A stretch of 64,000 nt of DNA, from positions 868,001 to 932,000 of the forward strand of contig NZ_CP084463.1 of NCBI RefSeq assembly GCF_020405185.1, given 5' to 3'. This DNA comes from Halomicrobium salinisoli (lineage in GTDB: Archaea; Halobacteriota; Halobacteria; Halobacteriales; Haloarculaceae). The notes below the pieces were generated by a model. That model was not told where the DNA came from and ran no database searches. It worked only from the letters and a program-made list of their open reading frames with translations. Positions 36,679 to 44,931 of the stretch are shown here, one piece after another; positions within the stretch are counted from its first letter, which is position 1, and each line of letters begins with the position of its first letter. A program made the translations under genes and the position numbers.

Positions 36679-37755
36679 ATGAAAGTCGTCCTGATCGGGG
36701 TCGGCCAGGCCGGGGGCAAGATCGCCCAGGCGCTCGCCGAGTTCGATTACGACATGGGCTTCGAGGCGGTGCAGGGAGCCCTCGCGGTCAACACCGCCCA
36801 GGCAGACCTCCGGGAACTCGACATCGACACGCAACTCATCGGCCAGGACCGCGTGAAGGGCCACGGGGTCGGCGGCGACAACGAACTCGCCGCCCAGATC
36901 ATGGAGGAGAACGCCACCGAGGTGATGAACGAACTGGACGGGCGCATCTCGACCGGCGCCGAGGCCATCGTCATCACGGCGGGCCTCGGCGGCGGCACCG
37001 GGTCGGGCGGCGCTCCGATGCTCGCGCGCGAGCTCAGGCGGATCTACGACGTCCCCGTCTACGTGCTGGGCGTCCTCCCCGGGCGCGACGAGGGCGGCAT
37101 CTACCAGGCCAACGCGGGCCGCTCGCTGAAGACCTGCGTCCGCGAGGCCGACTCCCTGCTGCTGGTCGACAACGACGCCTGGAAGGCCAGCGAGGACAGC
37201 CTGTCGGCCGGCTTCGAGCGCATCAACGACGCCATCGCCCAGCGGTTCGGCCTCCTCTTCGCCTCCGGCGAGGCCGTCGACGGCGTCGGCGAGAGCGTCG
37301 TCGACTCCTCCGAGATCATCAACACCCTCCGCTCGGGCGGCATCGCCTCCATCGGCTACGCCTCGGCTCCCGCCAGCGAGGACGCCGGCGAGAACGTCAA
37401 CGCGATCACCAGCGTCACTCGCAACGCCCTCCTCACCAGTATGAGCCTCCCGGACGCCATCGACGCCGACTCGGGCCTGCTCGTGGTCGCGGGCCGGCCC
37501 GACCGCATCTCCCGCAAGGGGGTCGAACGCGCCCGCAAGTGGCTCGAGGAGGAGACCGGCAGCCTCGAGGTCCGCGGCGGGGACTTCCCCATCGACAGCG
37601 GCAAGGTCGCCTCGCTGGTCCTCCTGGGCGGCGTCGAGCGCTCGAACCGCGTCGACGAGTTCATGGAGCGGGCCACCGCCGCCAGGGAGGGCATGGCCGA
37701 GACGAGCGATCCGATGGAGGGCTTCGAGTCCGACGATCTCGACGACCTGATGTGA
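36679..37755 (+). CDS. cetZ: CetZ tubulin/FtsZ-family GTPase
   Basis: 358 residues from the ATG at 36679. The tubulin/FtsZ GTP-binding motif GLGGGTGSGGAP and the N-terminal VGVGQAGGKIAQ are diagnostic. The H7-loop region reads FERINDAIAQRF, and the T7-like catalytic loop follows in NAITS. The C-terminal tail (ETSDPMEGFESDDLDDLM) is acidic, as in CetZ proteins. CetZ proteins polymerise in the cytoplasm and control cell shape and motility-related rod development in haloarchaea. Which paralogue this is cannot be judged from one sequence. Confidence 0.93.
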   Translation: MKVVLIGVGQAGGKIAQALAEFDYDMGFEAVQGALAVNTAQADLRELDIDTQLIGQDRVKGHGVGGDNELAAQIMEENATEVMNELDGRISTGAEAIVITAGLGGGTGSGGAPMLARELRRIYDVPVYVLGVLPGRDEGGIYQANAGRSLKTCVREADSLLLVDNDAWKASEDSLSAGFERINDAIAQRFGLLFASGEAVDGVGESVVDSSEIINTLRSGGIASIGYASAPASEDAGENVNAITSVTRNALLTSMSLPDAIDADSGLLVVAGRPDRISRKGVERARKWLEEETGSLEVRGGDFPIDSGKVASLVLLGGVERSNRVDEFMERATAAREGMAETSDPMEGFESDDLDDLM

Positions 37756-37858
37756 GCCGCGGATCGGCTCGCGAGTTCGCTGCCGGTTCCCCGCTCACCG
37801 CCGCGAACTGAGCCCGGATACCGCCCGGTGCGTTTCGCTCCGCCCGCTGGTTCTATCC

Positions 37859-40033
37859 TCACCCGTCGCCCCAGCCGTCGCTGTCGTTCCACTCGCCGTC
37901 GCCCCAGCCACCGCCGTCCCAGTCCTCCCCGTCGCTGTCGTCGCCATCGCCCCACCCGTCGTCGCCGGCGTCGCTTCCGCTCCGGTCGTCGCTGTTCCCG
38001 TCGTCGCCCCTGTCGTCGCTGTTCCCGTCGTCGTCCCAGCTGTCGCCGCTTTCGTCGCCCCAGTCGTCGCTGTTCCCGTCGTCGTCCCAGCTGTCGCCGC
38101 TTTCGTCGCCCCAGTCGTCGCTGTTCCCGTCGTCGTCCCAGCTGTCGCCGCTTTCGTCGCCCCAGTCGTCGCTGCTCGATTCCTCGTCGTCGTCCCAGAC
38201 ATCGCCCCAGTCCGGATCGTCAGAGTCGTCGGTCGCGCCGTCGGCGGCTTCGGTCGCAGTCGCGGTGTCCGCCTCGGCCGTCGACTGATCGCTACCCTCC
38301 GCGGGCCGCTCCGCGGTGACTGACTCGTCACCGGACTCGGTTCCCCCGTCCGTTCCGTTCGCGTCCGTCTCCCCGTCGTCCGTCGGGCTGGCGGGGGTGA
38401 CGGTAGCGGTCTCCTGGTCGTCCGTCGGGGTGGGCGTCGCGTTGGCGTCGTTCGGTTCGGTGGCTCCGCCGTCAGTCCCCTCGCCGTCGGTTCCGTAGCC
38501 GTCGTTCCACTCGTCGCCCCACACGTCGGTCTGGTCGTCCCCACTCCCGTCGCCGTCCTCGTCCCAGCCGTCGTCGCCCCGGCTGTCGCTGTCGTTCCAC
38601 TCCTCGCCGCTCCAGCCGTCTTCGTCGAACCCGCCGTCACCGCCTCCGTCGAACGCCTCGTCGGTCGCGTTCCCGCCGGACTCGGTCGTTGACGCGTCGG
38701 ACTCGGTCGCGTTCTCGGCAGAGTCGCCCCCGGATTCGGTGGCAGTCGGGACCCAGGCGTCGCCTGCGCTGCCGTCGTCGCTCCCGCCGTCCGCATCGCC
38801 GTCGTCCCACCCGTCGGCGTCACCCCACTCCTCACCGTCGCCGTCTGCGTCGCCTCCCCAGTCCCAGTCACTGCCGTCGTCCTCGCTCTCGGTCGGCTCC
38901 TCGCTCAAGTACCGGCCGTCCTGTTCGTGGTCGTCGCTCCCGCCGCCGTCCCAGTCGCCGTAGCCGTCCCGGTCGCTGTAGCCGTCCCAGCCGTCCCGTC
39001 CGTCGGTCCACGTGCCGCTGCCGCCCCAGTCGTCGTCCTCCCAGTCGCCGTCGCCACTCCAGTTCTCGTGGCCGTCGCCGTCGGGAGTCCAGTTGTCGCC
39101 GTGGAGCCACCCCTCGTCCTCGTGGACTGGGTCGTGGATCCAGTCGCAGCCGTCGCCGTCGTACGCGTCCGACCGGTCGTCACAGCCTTCCGAGTCCCGC
39201 TCGCCGGGCGAACGGGCGTCGCGCTCGTCTGAATCGGGCGTCTCGTTCGCCCCGCTGGTCGGCGTCGTCTCGTCGTCCCCGTCGTCGCGTGGCGCCGACG
39301 GCCCCCCGTCGCCGTTGGCTCTGCGGTCCCCGCCCGGTCCGATCCCACCGTCACTGCCGTCCGAATCGCCCGGCGGCGAAGCCGAGGTATCGTTTCCGTC
39401 GGCACTCACGGGCCCGTCCTCGCCGGGGCCGCCCGGCGGGATCGTCCCGGAGCCGGCCGGGACGTAGCGACTGGCGTTCTCGGCGATCGACTCGCTCTCC
39501 ATCGCGTACCGGCTGAACCGGCGTTCGTCGACCGCGGCGCTGGCGGCGGTCCCGTTCGGGAGCGCCGAGAACTCGTCGGCCGCGGCCGTCGAGAGCGACG
39601 ACACCGCTCGGGCGCGGGCGGTGATGCGAGACATCCGGTAGCGGAAGGTCCGCTCGTCGATCGCGCCCGCCCTGTGGCGGCGGATCGCCTTCGCCCGGCG
39701 GTCCCGGAGCGAGTCGAGTTCGCGTTCCAGTCGCTCACCGAAGGCCGCGAGGCGGCGGACGCGCCCGTCGGTGGACCCCGTCGCGCTCAGGTCCGCCTCG
39801 AGCACCGAGGCGGCGAAAGTTCCGCTGACGAAGGCCTCCTGGCTCGCGACGGTCGCGGCGACGCTCTCACCGGGCGCCGGAGGGCGAGCCGACTCGCCCG
39901 ACGTCGGCGTCCCGTCGTCGACAGCGGCGACGCCGGACGGCCGATCGAGTCCCGTCGTCGGGACGGCGCTCGCCAGCGGGAGGGTGAGCGACAGCAGCGC
40001 GACGAGGACGAGCGCCTTACGCACGGTCACCAC
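37859..40033 (-). CDS. Exported Asp/Trp-rich low-complexity protein with N-terminal helical domain
   Basis: 724 residues from GTG (in-frame GTGs also at 40030 and 40024). A signal peptide (RKALVLVALLSLTLPLASA) precedes a predicted helical domain of about 150 residues with basic heptads (RLERELDSLRDRRAKAIRRH), resembling a haloarchaeal DUF7096-type domain. From about residue 240 the chain is disordered, dominated by Asp, Gly, Ser and Glu with 32 Trp, and ends in a 17-residue tandem repeat (WGDESGDSWDDDGNSDD, three copies) and a WGDG terminus. Two Cys lie near the tail start. It overlaps the preceding membrane regulator gene by 17 bases or fewer, so they form one unit. Probably secreted or surface-exposed; function unknown. 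Confidence 0.8.
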   Translation of the reverse strand: MVTVRKALVLVALLSLTLPLASAVPTTGLDRPSGVAAVDDGTPTSGESARPPAPGESVAATVASQEAFVSGTFAASVLEADLSATGSTDGRVRRLAAFGERLERELDSLRDRRAKAIRRHRAGAIDERTFRYRMSRITARARAVSSLSTAAADEFSALPNGTAASAAVDERRFSRYAMESESIAENASRYVPAGSGTIPPGGPGEDGPVSADGNDTSASPPGDSDGSDGGIGPGGDRRANGDGGPSAPRDDGDDETTPTSGANETPDSDERDARSPGERDSEGCDDRSDAYDGDGCDWIHDPVHEDEGWLHGDNWTPDGDGHENWSGDGDWEDDDWGGSGTWTDGRDGWDGYSDRDGYGDWDGGGSDDHEQDGRYLSEEPTESEDDGSDWDWGGDADGDGEEWGDADGWDDGDADGGSDDGSAGDAWVPTATESGGDSAENATESDASTTESGGNATDEAFDGGGDGGFDEDGWSGEEWNDSDSRGDDGWDEDGDGSGDDQTDVWGDEWNDGYGTDGEGTDGGATEPNDANATPTPTDDQETATVTPASPTDDGETDANGTDGGTESGDESVTAERPAEGSDQSTAEADTATATEAADGATDDSDDPDWGDVWDDDEESSSDDWGDESGDSWDDDGNSDDWGDESGDSWDDDGNSDDWGDESGDSWDDDGNSDDRGDDGNSDDRSGSDAGDDGWGDGDDSDGEDWDGGGWGDGEWNDSDGWGDG
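38012..38174. repeat. 51-bp tandem repeat within the Asp/Trp-rich gene
   Basis: Three consecutive 51-bp units (38012-38062, 38063-38113, 38114-38164) with no differences that I can see, plus a 10-bp partial copy. Each encodes 17 residues containing two Trp. Identity at synonymous positions suggests recent slippage or unequal exchange. Confidence 0.9.
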
Positions 40034-41120
40034 CTCCGTTCCGGTCCTCGTCGTATCGGACCTCCGGGAGCGAGACGACGTTCTCCCGACCGAGCCTGAA
40101 CCGGTCTACCTCGCCCCGCTCGTGGAGGTCGCTGACGACCTTGCTCGTCTTCGAGTCGCCCCAGCCGCACTCCTCGGCGATGGTCTGCTGTTTGACCCGG
40201 CCGCCGTGGGACTCGAGGACCCACCGGACCCGCTCCGCGTCGCTCAGGGGCTCCGGCGGGTGCTCCCGTCCGCTCTCGTCGGTCTCCCTGTCGAGTTCCG
40301 GCGACCGATCGGCACCGGGGCCGGCGCCGCCCTCCTCGCTGTCCCCGCCCGACGCGTCCGCCGCCTCCGCGACCGACTCGTCGCCCCGCCGGCGGTCGTC
40401 GTCTCCCCGCACGTACGCGACCGTGGTGGCGCTCAGGAGCAGCAGGAGCATGCCCGCGGCGCTGACCTGCCACAGCGGCGGGCCGTCGGACTCGCGTTCG
40501 AGGACGATCCGGGGTTCGTCGGCGCCGAACTCCCCGCCGGACCACGACGCCTCGTCCGTCCCGCGTTCGTCGGCGGGCGGTTCGACGCGGGCGGGCGCGT
40601 ACTCCGAGGGCCAGTTGATCTTCAGCATGGTCCTGGGACCGACGTAGAAGCCGGCGATGGCGTCGCCGATCCGGACGTGGGTGTCGTTGACTGCGGCGAA
40701 CCCGCGCCAGGCGAACTCGTGGACGACGATGCCGACCTCCCGCGGAATGGCCTGCCGGCGCGTCCGCACCGTGACGCCGGACAGCCCCATCGACCGGCCC
40801 GTCCTGTTCTCCGCGATCCCGACTGTCCCGCCGACGTCGTCGCGGACGCGCGAGACGTGCTCGTCGCGGTTGGCGTCGACGCGGTCCCGGAGGCGATCGA
40901 ACCCCGATTGCTTCGCGGGCGTGTCCAGCCGGTAGTGGTACTCGATCGACCAGAACGCGGTCCCGTTCTCGCGGACGTCGATGCTGACGATGATGTCGTC
41001 CGCCGTGAGGTCCGGATCACCCGTCTCCGTCTCTGTCGCGGCGCCGCTCGGCACAGTGAGCGCGACGGCGCTTACCAGCACGACGAATGCGACGACGGTC
41101 CGCCCACGATCTATTTCCAT
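40017..41120 (-). CDS. Membrane-anchored winged-helix regulator with extracytoplasmic sensor
   Basis: 367 residues. A signal/anchor (VVAFVVLVSAVALTVPSGAA) precedes an extracytoplasmic domain of about 190 residues, beginning DDIIVSIDVRENGTAFWSIE. A membrane helix (LWQVSAAGMLLLLLSATTVA) leads to an acidic linker and a C-terminal winged helix (VKQQTIAEECGWGDSKTSKV then VSDLHERGEVDRFRLGRENV) in the cytoplasm. The layout is that of a one-component membrane regulator sensing outside and binding DNA inside. It precedes and overlaps the Asp/Trp-rich gene and lies between two genes for Trp/Asp-rich exported proteins, the obvious regulation candidates. Confidence 0.8.
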   Translation of the reverse strand: MEIDRGRTVVAFVVLVSAVALTVPSGAATETETGDPDLTADDIIVSIDVRENGTAFWSIEYHYRLDTPAKQSGFDRLRDRVDANRDEHVSRVRDDVGGTVGIAENRTGRSMGLSGVTVRTRRQAIPREVGIVVHEFAWRGFAAVNDTHVRIGDAIAGFYVGPRTMLKINWPSEYAPARVEPPADERGTDEASWSGGEFGADEPRIVLERESDGPPLWQVSAAGMLLLLLSATTVAYVRGDDDRRRGDESVAEAADASGGDSEEGGAGPGADRSPELDRETDESGREHPPEPLSDAERVRWVLESHGGRVKQQTIAEECGWGDSKTSKVVSDLHERGEVDRFRLGRENVVSLPEVRYDEDRNGGGDRA

Positions 41121-41122
41121 CG

Positions 41123-41166
41123 TAGTTAGTTATTAAAATTATCCAGTATCTTCGAGTACTTAGTAC
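41123..41166 (-). promoter_or_regulatory. AT-rich promoter region and small palindrome upstream of the membrane regulator
   Basis: On the minus strand, GATAATTTTAATAACTAAC lies directly upstream of the start codon. Further out is an inverted repeat with 5-bp arms (GTACT 41156-41160, AGTAC 41162-41166) that could be an operator, possibly for the gene's own winged helix. The rest of the 297-bp gap (41167-41417) is GC-rich and I see no gene in it. Confidence 0.4.
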
Positions 41167-41417
41167 GTCTGGAAACCGCCACTCCGTCGGCCGCTGCTTC
41201 CGAGGTCTCCGCGTGCCGGTCGGTCCGAAACCGGTCGCGATGCGACACTGAAAAGGACCGCGGGGGGTAGCGCTCTCGGTGAGCCGGTATCGGATGGGGT
41301 TCGGAGAGCAACTGCCGGGCGACGGGACGCGGGACCGGAGTGTCACCGGTGCCCGCGGCGTCAGCGTGCGAAACCGGCGACGACTCCGCCCCGGGTCACC
41401 GCCCGTAGACGTGGTGT

Positions 41418-42335
41418 CTACCAGTCCCAGTCGCCGTCCCAGCTGTCGTCGGACTCCTCTTCGGAGTCGTCTTCGTCGTCATCGTCGCCTTCGTCGTCGT
41501 CGAAGCTCCAGTCGTCGTCGGAGTCCTCGTCGGACTCGTTGTCACCGTCGTCGGACTCGGTCTCGTCGTCACCGAAGTCCCAGTCGCCGGAGTCGTTCCA
41601 GTCGTCGGCCTCCTCGTCGGACTCGCTGTCATCGTCTTCGAAGTCCCACTCGTCGTCGGACTCCTCACTTTCGTCGGACTCGCTGTCACCCTCGTCGGAC
41701 TCGCTGTCACCGTCGTCGAAGTCCCAGTCGGTCTCGGAGTCGTTCCAGTCGGAGTCGTTCCAGTCGGACTCGTTCCACTCAGACTGGTTCCAGTCGGAGG
41801 CGTTCCAGTCGGATGCGTTCCAGTCGGAGGCGTTCCACTCAGACTGGTTCCAGTCAGAGGCGTTCCAGTCGGAGTCGTTCCAGTCGGAGTCCTCGGAGTC
41901 GTTCCAGTCCCAATCGCTCTCTGTCTCCTCCGAGTCGTTCCAGCTCCAGTCCTCGTCGGACTCCTCGGAGTCGTTCCAGTCGGACTCCCAGTCGCTCTCG
42001 GAGTCGGAATCGTTCCAGTCCCAATCGCTCTCTGTCTCCTCCGAGTCATTCCAGCTCCAGTCGCTCTCAGAGTCGTCGGACTCGTTCCAGTCGGACTCCC
42101 AGTCGCTCTCGGAGTCGGAATCGTTCCAGCTCCAGTCGCTGTCAGACTCGTCGGAGTCGTTCCAGTCGGACTCCCAGTCGCTGTCCGAGTCGTTCCACTC
42201 GGTGTCGTTACCGGCGTCCCAGTCCTGGGCGCTCGCGACGCCCGCGCCCATAGAGAGGGACACGACCACGGCGAGGATTGCTGTCAGGCGAACTGTGCGA
42301 CACGTTGCGGATGCCACAGTTGATTTCGCGGACAT
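41418..42335 (-). CDS. Exported Trp-Asn-Asp-Ser repeat protein, all Asn in N-glycosylation sequons
   Basis: 305 residues. The start at 42335 follows a TATA element and yields a good signal peptide (about 1-36, ending GVASA before QDWD). The mature chain uses only ten amino acids (D, E, S, W, N, A, G, T, Q, F), with no Lys, Arg, Cys or aliphatic residue except Ala, and has 36 Trp. Residues 54-147 are imperfect 12- to 25-residue units such as DWESDWNDS and DWSWNDS; residues 151-200 are ten tandem (D/E)WNxS pentapeptides; the rest is an Asp/Glu/Ser tail ending DGDWDW. All 22 Asn of the mature chain are followed by x-S or x-T, i.e. potential AglB glycosylation sites. I know no characterised homologue; a glycosylated surface or matrix polymer is a reasonable guess. 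Confidence 0.8.
   Translation of the reverse strand: MSAKSTVASATCRTVRLTAILAVVVSLSMGAGVASAQDWDAGNDTEWNDSDSDWESDWNDSDESDSDWSWNDSDSESDWESDWNESDDSESDWSWNDSEETESDWDWNDSDSESDWESDWNDSEESDEDWSWNDSEETESDWDWNDSEDSDWNDSDWNASDWNQSEWNASDWNASDWNASDWNQSEWNESDWNDSDWNDSETDWDFDDGDSESDEGDSESDESEESDDEWDFEDDDSESDEEADDWNDSGDWDFGDDETESDDGDNESDEDSDDDWSFDDDEGDDDDEDDSEEESDDSWDGDWDW
41736..41885. repeat. Ten 15-bp coding repeats encoding (D/E)WNxS
   Basis: Tandem 15-bp units, read on the minus strand as GAC TGG AAC NNN TCN, coding residues 151-200 of the Trp-repeat protein. The variable third-to-fifth positions change only the x residue (D, A, Q or E). Units differ at several synonymous sites, so the array is not purely recent slippage. 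Confidence 0.9.
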
Positions 42336-42360
42336 TGCACCCGGATAAATCGACGGAGAT

Positions 42361-42370
42361 GTAATATAAA
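42361..42370 (-). promoter_or_regulatory. TATA box of the Trp-repeat protein gene
   Basis: TTTATATTAC on the minus strand, 26-35 bases upstream of the ATG at 42335: the spacing of a leaderless haloarchaeal transcript. The remainder of the 297-bp gap up to 42632 holds an AT-rich stretch at 42452-42490 (ATAAAATTTCG and neighbours), perhaps an upstream control region or the terminator of the phosphodiesterase gene; no other gene seen. Confidence 0.6.
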
Positions 42371-42632
42371 CCGAATACGCTGGGGGTGAGTCCGCGTCGA
42401 TTGCCGCCGTTTTCGCCGATTTGATCACCGCCGCTGGCCCTGAACGGTCCCACATCTTTATTACTCTGAAATAATCCCGAATAAAATTTCGATCGGCCTG
42501 CAGTCGGGCGGCTGTCCGATTCGGTGGTCCGTGGTCTCGGCGACTAGTTTCGAGGAGACGGTTCGGTCCTGGACTGACCCGGCAGGACGCCGACGTCGAT
42601 GGCGTCTCGGGGTCAGTTCGACGCGTCGCCGG

Positions 42633-43976
42633 TCAGACGAGGCTGCTGCCGTCGAACTCGGCGCGCTCGTAGTCGACGTCCATCAGGTCGAGGATGGTCG
42701 GCGCGATGTCGTAGAGGTCGACGTCGGCGATGCGGGCGTCGTCGTCGTCGACGAGCAGGGTGGCGTTGTCGAAGCTGTGCATCCCGTTGCGCGGGCCGTG
42801 GCCGAAGACGTCCTCTGAGCCCTTGAAGCCGGCCTTGAGGTCGAACCCGTGGTTCGGGACGACGACCAGGTCGGGCGCGATGTCGTCGTGGTCGCCGCGG
42901 AAGGCCTCCTCCTTGGTGACGACGCGGTCGGCCACCTTGTTGCCGTTCGGCCCCTCCAGGGCCTCTAGTTCGGCCTTGAGTTCGTCGCGCACCGCCTCGT
43001 ACTCGTCCTGGGGGACGCTGCCTCGGGGCTCGCGGTCCTCGAGGTTGACGTAGAACCGGCCGGGGATCAGCGAGTAGGCGCGGGTGTCGTCCGCGATGTC
43101 GCCGAGGTTCTCGTGGTCGTCGTCCTCGTAGGAGAGCCACCCCTCCTGCCGGAGCCACTCGTTGAAGTGGACCTCGTACTCGAGCGTGGTGAACCCGTGG
43201 TCGGAGGCGACCATCATCGTGACGTCGTCGGGCAGCATGTCACGCAGCTGGCCGAGGTAGTCGTCGACCTTCTCGTAGAACTCGAGGAACGCCTCCCTGT
43301 TCTCGCCGTCCTGCGCGTAGTCCTTGAACAGGAAGTGGTTCACCCGGTCGGTGGTCATGAAGACGCCGAAGAAGAGGTCCCAGTCGTCCTCCTGGATGTA
43401 GTGCTGGAACGCCTCGAAGCGCCTGTCGATCGTCTCGTGGGCGTCCTCGACGAACTCCGCCTTGTCGTCCTGGTGGCCCAGCTTGGCGTTGACGTCGATG
43501 CGGTAGTCGATGCTATCGAGGTACTCCCCGAGTTCGTCGGGGTAGGCGGCGTCGTCGACGCCGGGCGAGAGGAACCCGGAGACCATCCGCTGGACGTTGC
43601 GCTGCGGCGGGAAGGTGACGGGGACGTTCAGCACGGTGGCGTCGCGCCCGTCGTCGACGACGCGGTCCCAGACGCGGGTCGCCTGGACGTCGCGGCCCAT
43701 CGGGACGTAGGTGTCGTAGGAGCCGACCTCCCGGTCCTGGAAGCCGTAGACGCCCGTCTCGCCGGGGTTGACGCCCGTCGTGAGCGACGGCCAGCAGGCG
43801 GACGACTCCGGGGGCACGATGCTGTCGATGGGACCGGCGCTGCCCTCGTCGGCCAGCGCGGTCAGGTTCGGGAACCGATCCGGATTGTCCTCGATCAGAC
43901 TGTACGGAACCCCGTCGATGCCGAAGAAGGCGACGCGGGGACCTTCGTCGCCGCGAAGACGGTCGAACAGACCCAT
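42633..43976 (-). CDS. Alkaline-phosphatase-superfamily phosphodiesterase
   Basis: 447 residues. FFGIDGVPYSLIED carries the first metal-binding Asp, CWPSLTTGVNPGETGVYGF the Thr nucleophile region and MVASDHGFTTLE the later Asp-His metal ligands of type I phosphodiesterase/nucleotide pyrophosphatase-like enzymes. No signal peptide is visible, so it is probably cytoplasmic or acts at the inner membrane face. It could hydrolyse a phosphodiester or phosphorylated nucleotide or lipid intermediate. Haloarchaeal genomes carry several such paralogues. No operon partner. Confidence 0.85.
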   Translation of the reverse strand: MGLFDRLRGDEGPRVAFFGIDGVPYSLIEDNPDRFPNLTALADEGSAGPIDSIVPPESSACWPSLTTGVNPGETGVYGFQDREVGSYDTYVPMGRDVQATRVWDRVVDDGRDATVLNVPVTFPPQRNVQRMVSGFLSPGVDDAAYPDELGEYLDSIDYRIDVNAKLGHQDDKAEFVEDAHETIDRRFEAFQHYIQEDDWDLFFGVFMTTDRVNHFLFKDYAQDGENREAFLEFYEKVDDYLGQLRDMLPDDVTMMVASDHGFTTLEYEVHFNEWLRQEGWLSYEDDDHENLGDIADDTRAYSLIPGRFYVNLEDREPRGSVPQDEYEAVRDELKAELEALEGPNGNKVADRVVTKEEAFRGDHDDIAPDLVVVPNHGFDLKAGFKGSEDVFGHGPRNGMHSFDNATLLVDDDDARIADVDLYDIAPTILDLMDVDYERAEFDGSSLV

Positions 43977-44107
43977 ACGTTCACTTCAGCGTTCTGGGAC
44001 AAGAAGCTTCTTTTCGCGGACGAAGCCGGCGTTCGTCGGAGAAACCGGCAATTATGGCGTCTCCGGGCGTCGCTCCCGCTATCGATCGGCCGACAGGAAG
44101 ACCCGAT

Positions 44108-44239
44108 TCAGTCGCCGTCGTCGGTCTCTGCGTCCGCCGCGCCTTCCGCGTCTTCGCCGTCCGCGCCGTCGTCGCCCTCGAAGTTCGCCGGAACGATCGT
44201 CAGGTGGTTCACGCCGAGGGGCGGTCGTCTCGTAGCCAT
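44108..44239 (-). CDS. 43-residue small protein
   Basis: ATG at 44239 to TGA at 44110-44108. The N-terminal half (MATRRPPLGVNHLTIVPANF) is basic and hydrophobic; the second half is an acidic tail of Asp, Glu, Ala and Gly. A purine-rich GGTGGA precedes the start and AT-rich DNA lies 30-60 bases upstream. It is too short for routine prediction. The composition (acidic tail, GC3 bias) looks coding. Function unknown. Confidence 0.5.
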   Translation of the reverse strand: MATRRPPLGVNHLTIVPANFEGDDGADGEDAEGAADAETDDGD

Positions 44240-44397
44240 CACGGATCCACCTAGCCACTGCACGGTAAAGTAATTACCCATGCTCATAACTAATCGGAAA
44301 TACTGGCCGCTATTACCGGCAGGTATGCGCGCGGCTGCTGGCGGGACGGGACGCGAAGAAAGGCCGCTGGTCGGACGCCGTTCCGATCGGGAGGTCG

Positions 44398-44931
44398 CTA
44401 CTGGAACTCCTGCTCGTAGAGGTCCATCGCGTGCTCGATGGCGTCCTTCGCCGACTGCTTGTCCTCCCAGCCCTGCGTCTCGACTTCCTTGCCCTCCTCA
44501 AGGTTCTTGTAGGTCGCGAAGAACTCGTCGATCTCGTCGAGAGTCTGCTGGGGGATGTCCTCGAGGTCCTCGATGTGGTCGAAGCGCGGGTCCTCGGTGG
44601 GGACGGCGATGACCTTGTCGTCCTGCTCGCCGTCGTCGTCCATCTTCATGAGCGCGACCGGGCGCGCCTCGATGATGCAACCGGGGAACGTCTGGTCCTC
44701 GACGAGGACGAGCACGTCGAAGGGGTCCTCGTCGTCGTAGTACGACTGCGGGATGAACCCGTAGTCGCTCGGGTAGTGGACGTTGCTGTGCAGGACCCGA
44801 TCGAGGACGACGCCGGGCACGTCCTTGTCGTACTCGTACTTGTTGCGCTCGCCTTTCAGGCACTCGACGACCGCGTAGATCTCTTCGGGCGGGTTCGGAC
44901 CGGTTTCGAGGTCTTCCCAGAGGTTCGTCAT
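44398..44931 (-). CDS. ppa: Inorganic pyrophosphatase (class I)
   Basis: 177 residues from MTNLWEDLETGPNPPEEIYA at 44931. The family signature DDEDPFDVLVLV, with its metal-binding aspartates, together with HYPSDYGFIPQSYYDDEDP, is diagnostic. It hydrolyses PPi to phosphate in the cytoplasm, pulling biosynthetic reactions forward. It is divergent from the PadR regulator across 236 bp and is normally a constitutive single gene. Confidence 0.95.
   Translation of the reverse strand: MTNLWEDLETGPNPPEEIYAVVECLKGERNKYEYDKDVPGVVLDRVLHSNVHYPSDYGFIPQSYYDDEDPFDVLVLVEDQTFPGCIIEARPVALMKMDDDGEQDDKVIAVPTEDPRFDHIEDLEDIPQQTLDEIDEFFATYKNLEEGKEVETQGWEDKQSAKDAIEHAMDLYEQEFQ

Noticed and set aside
41736..41885. 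CRISPR-like short regular repeats
   Set aside because: 15-bp units in register with codons and no spacers; they are coding repeats.
41539..42348. Ser/Phe/Gln-rich plus-strand frame opposite the Trp-repeat protein
   Set aside because: Repetitive on both strands because the DNA is repetitive, but only the minus strand has a signal peptide, a TATA element at proper spacing and an acidic product typical of halophiles.
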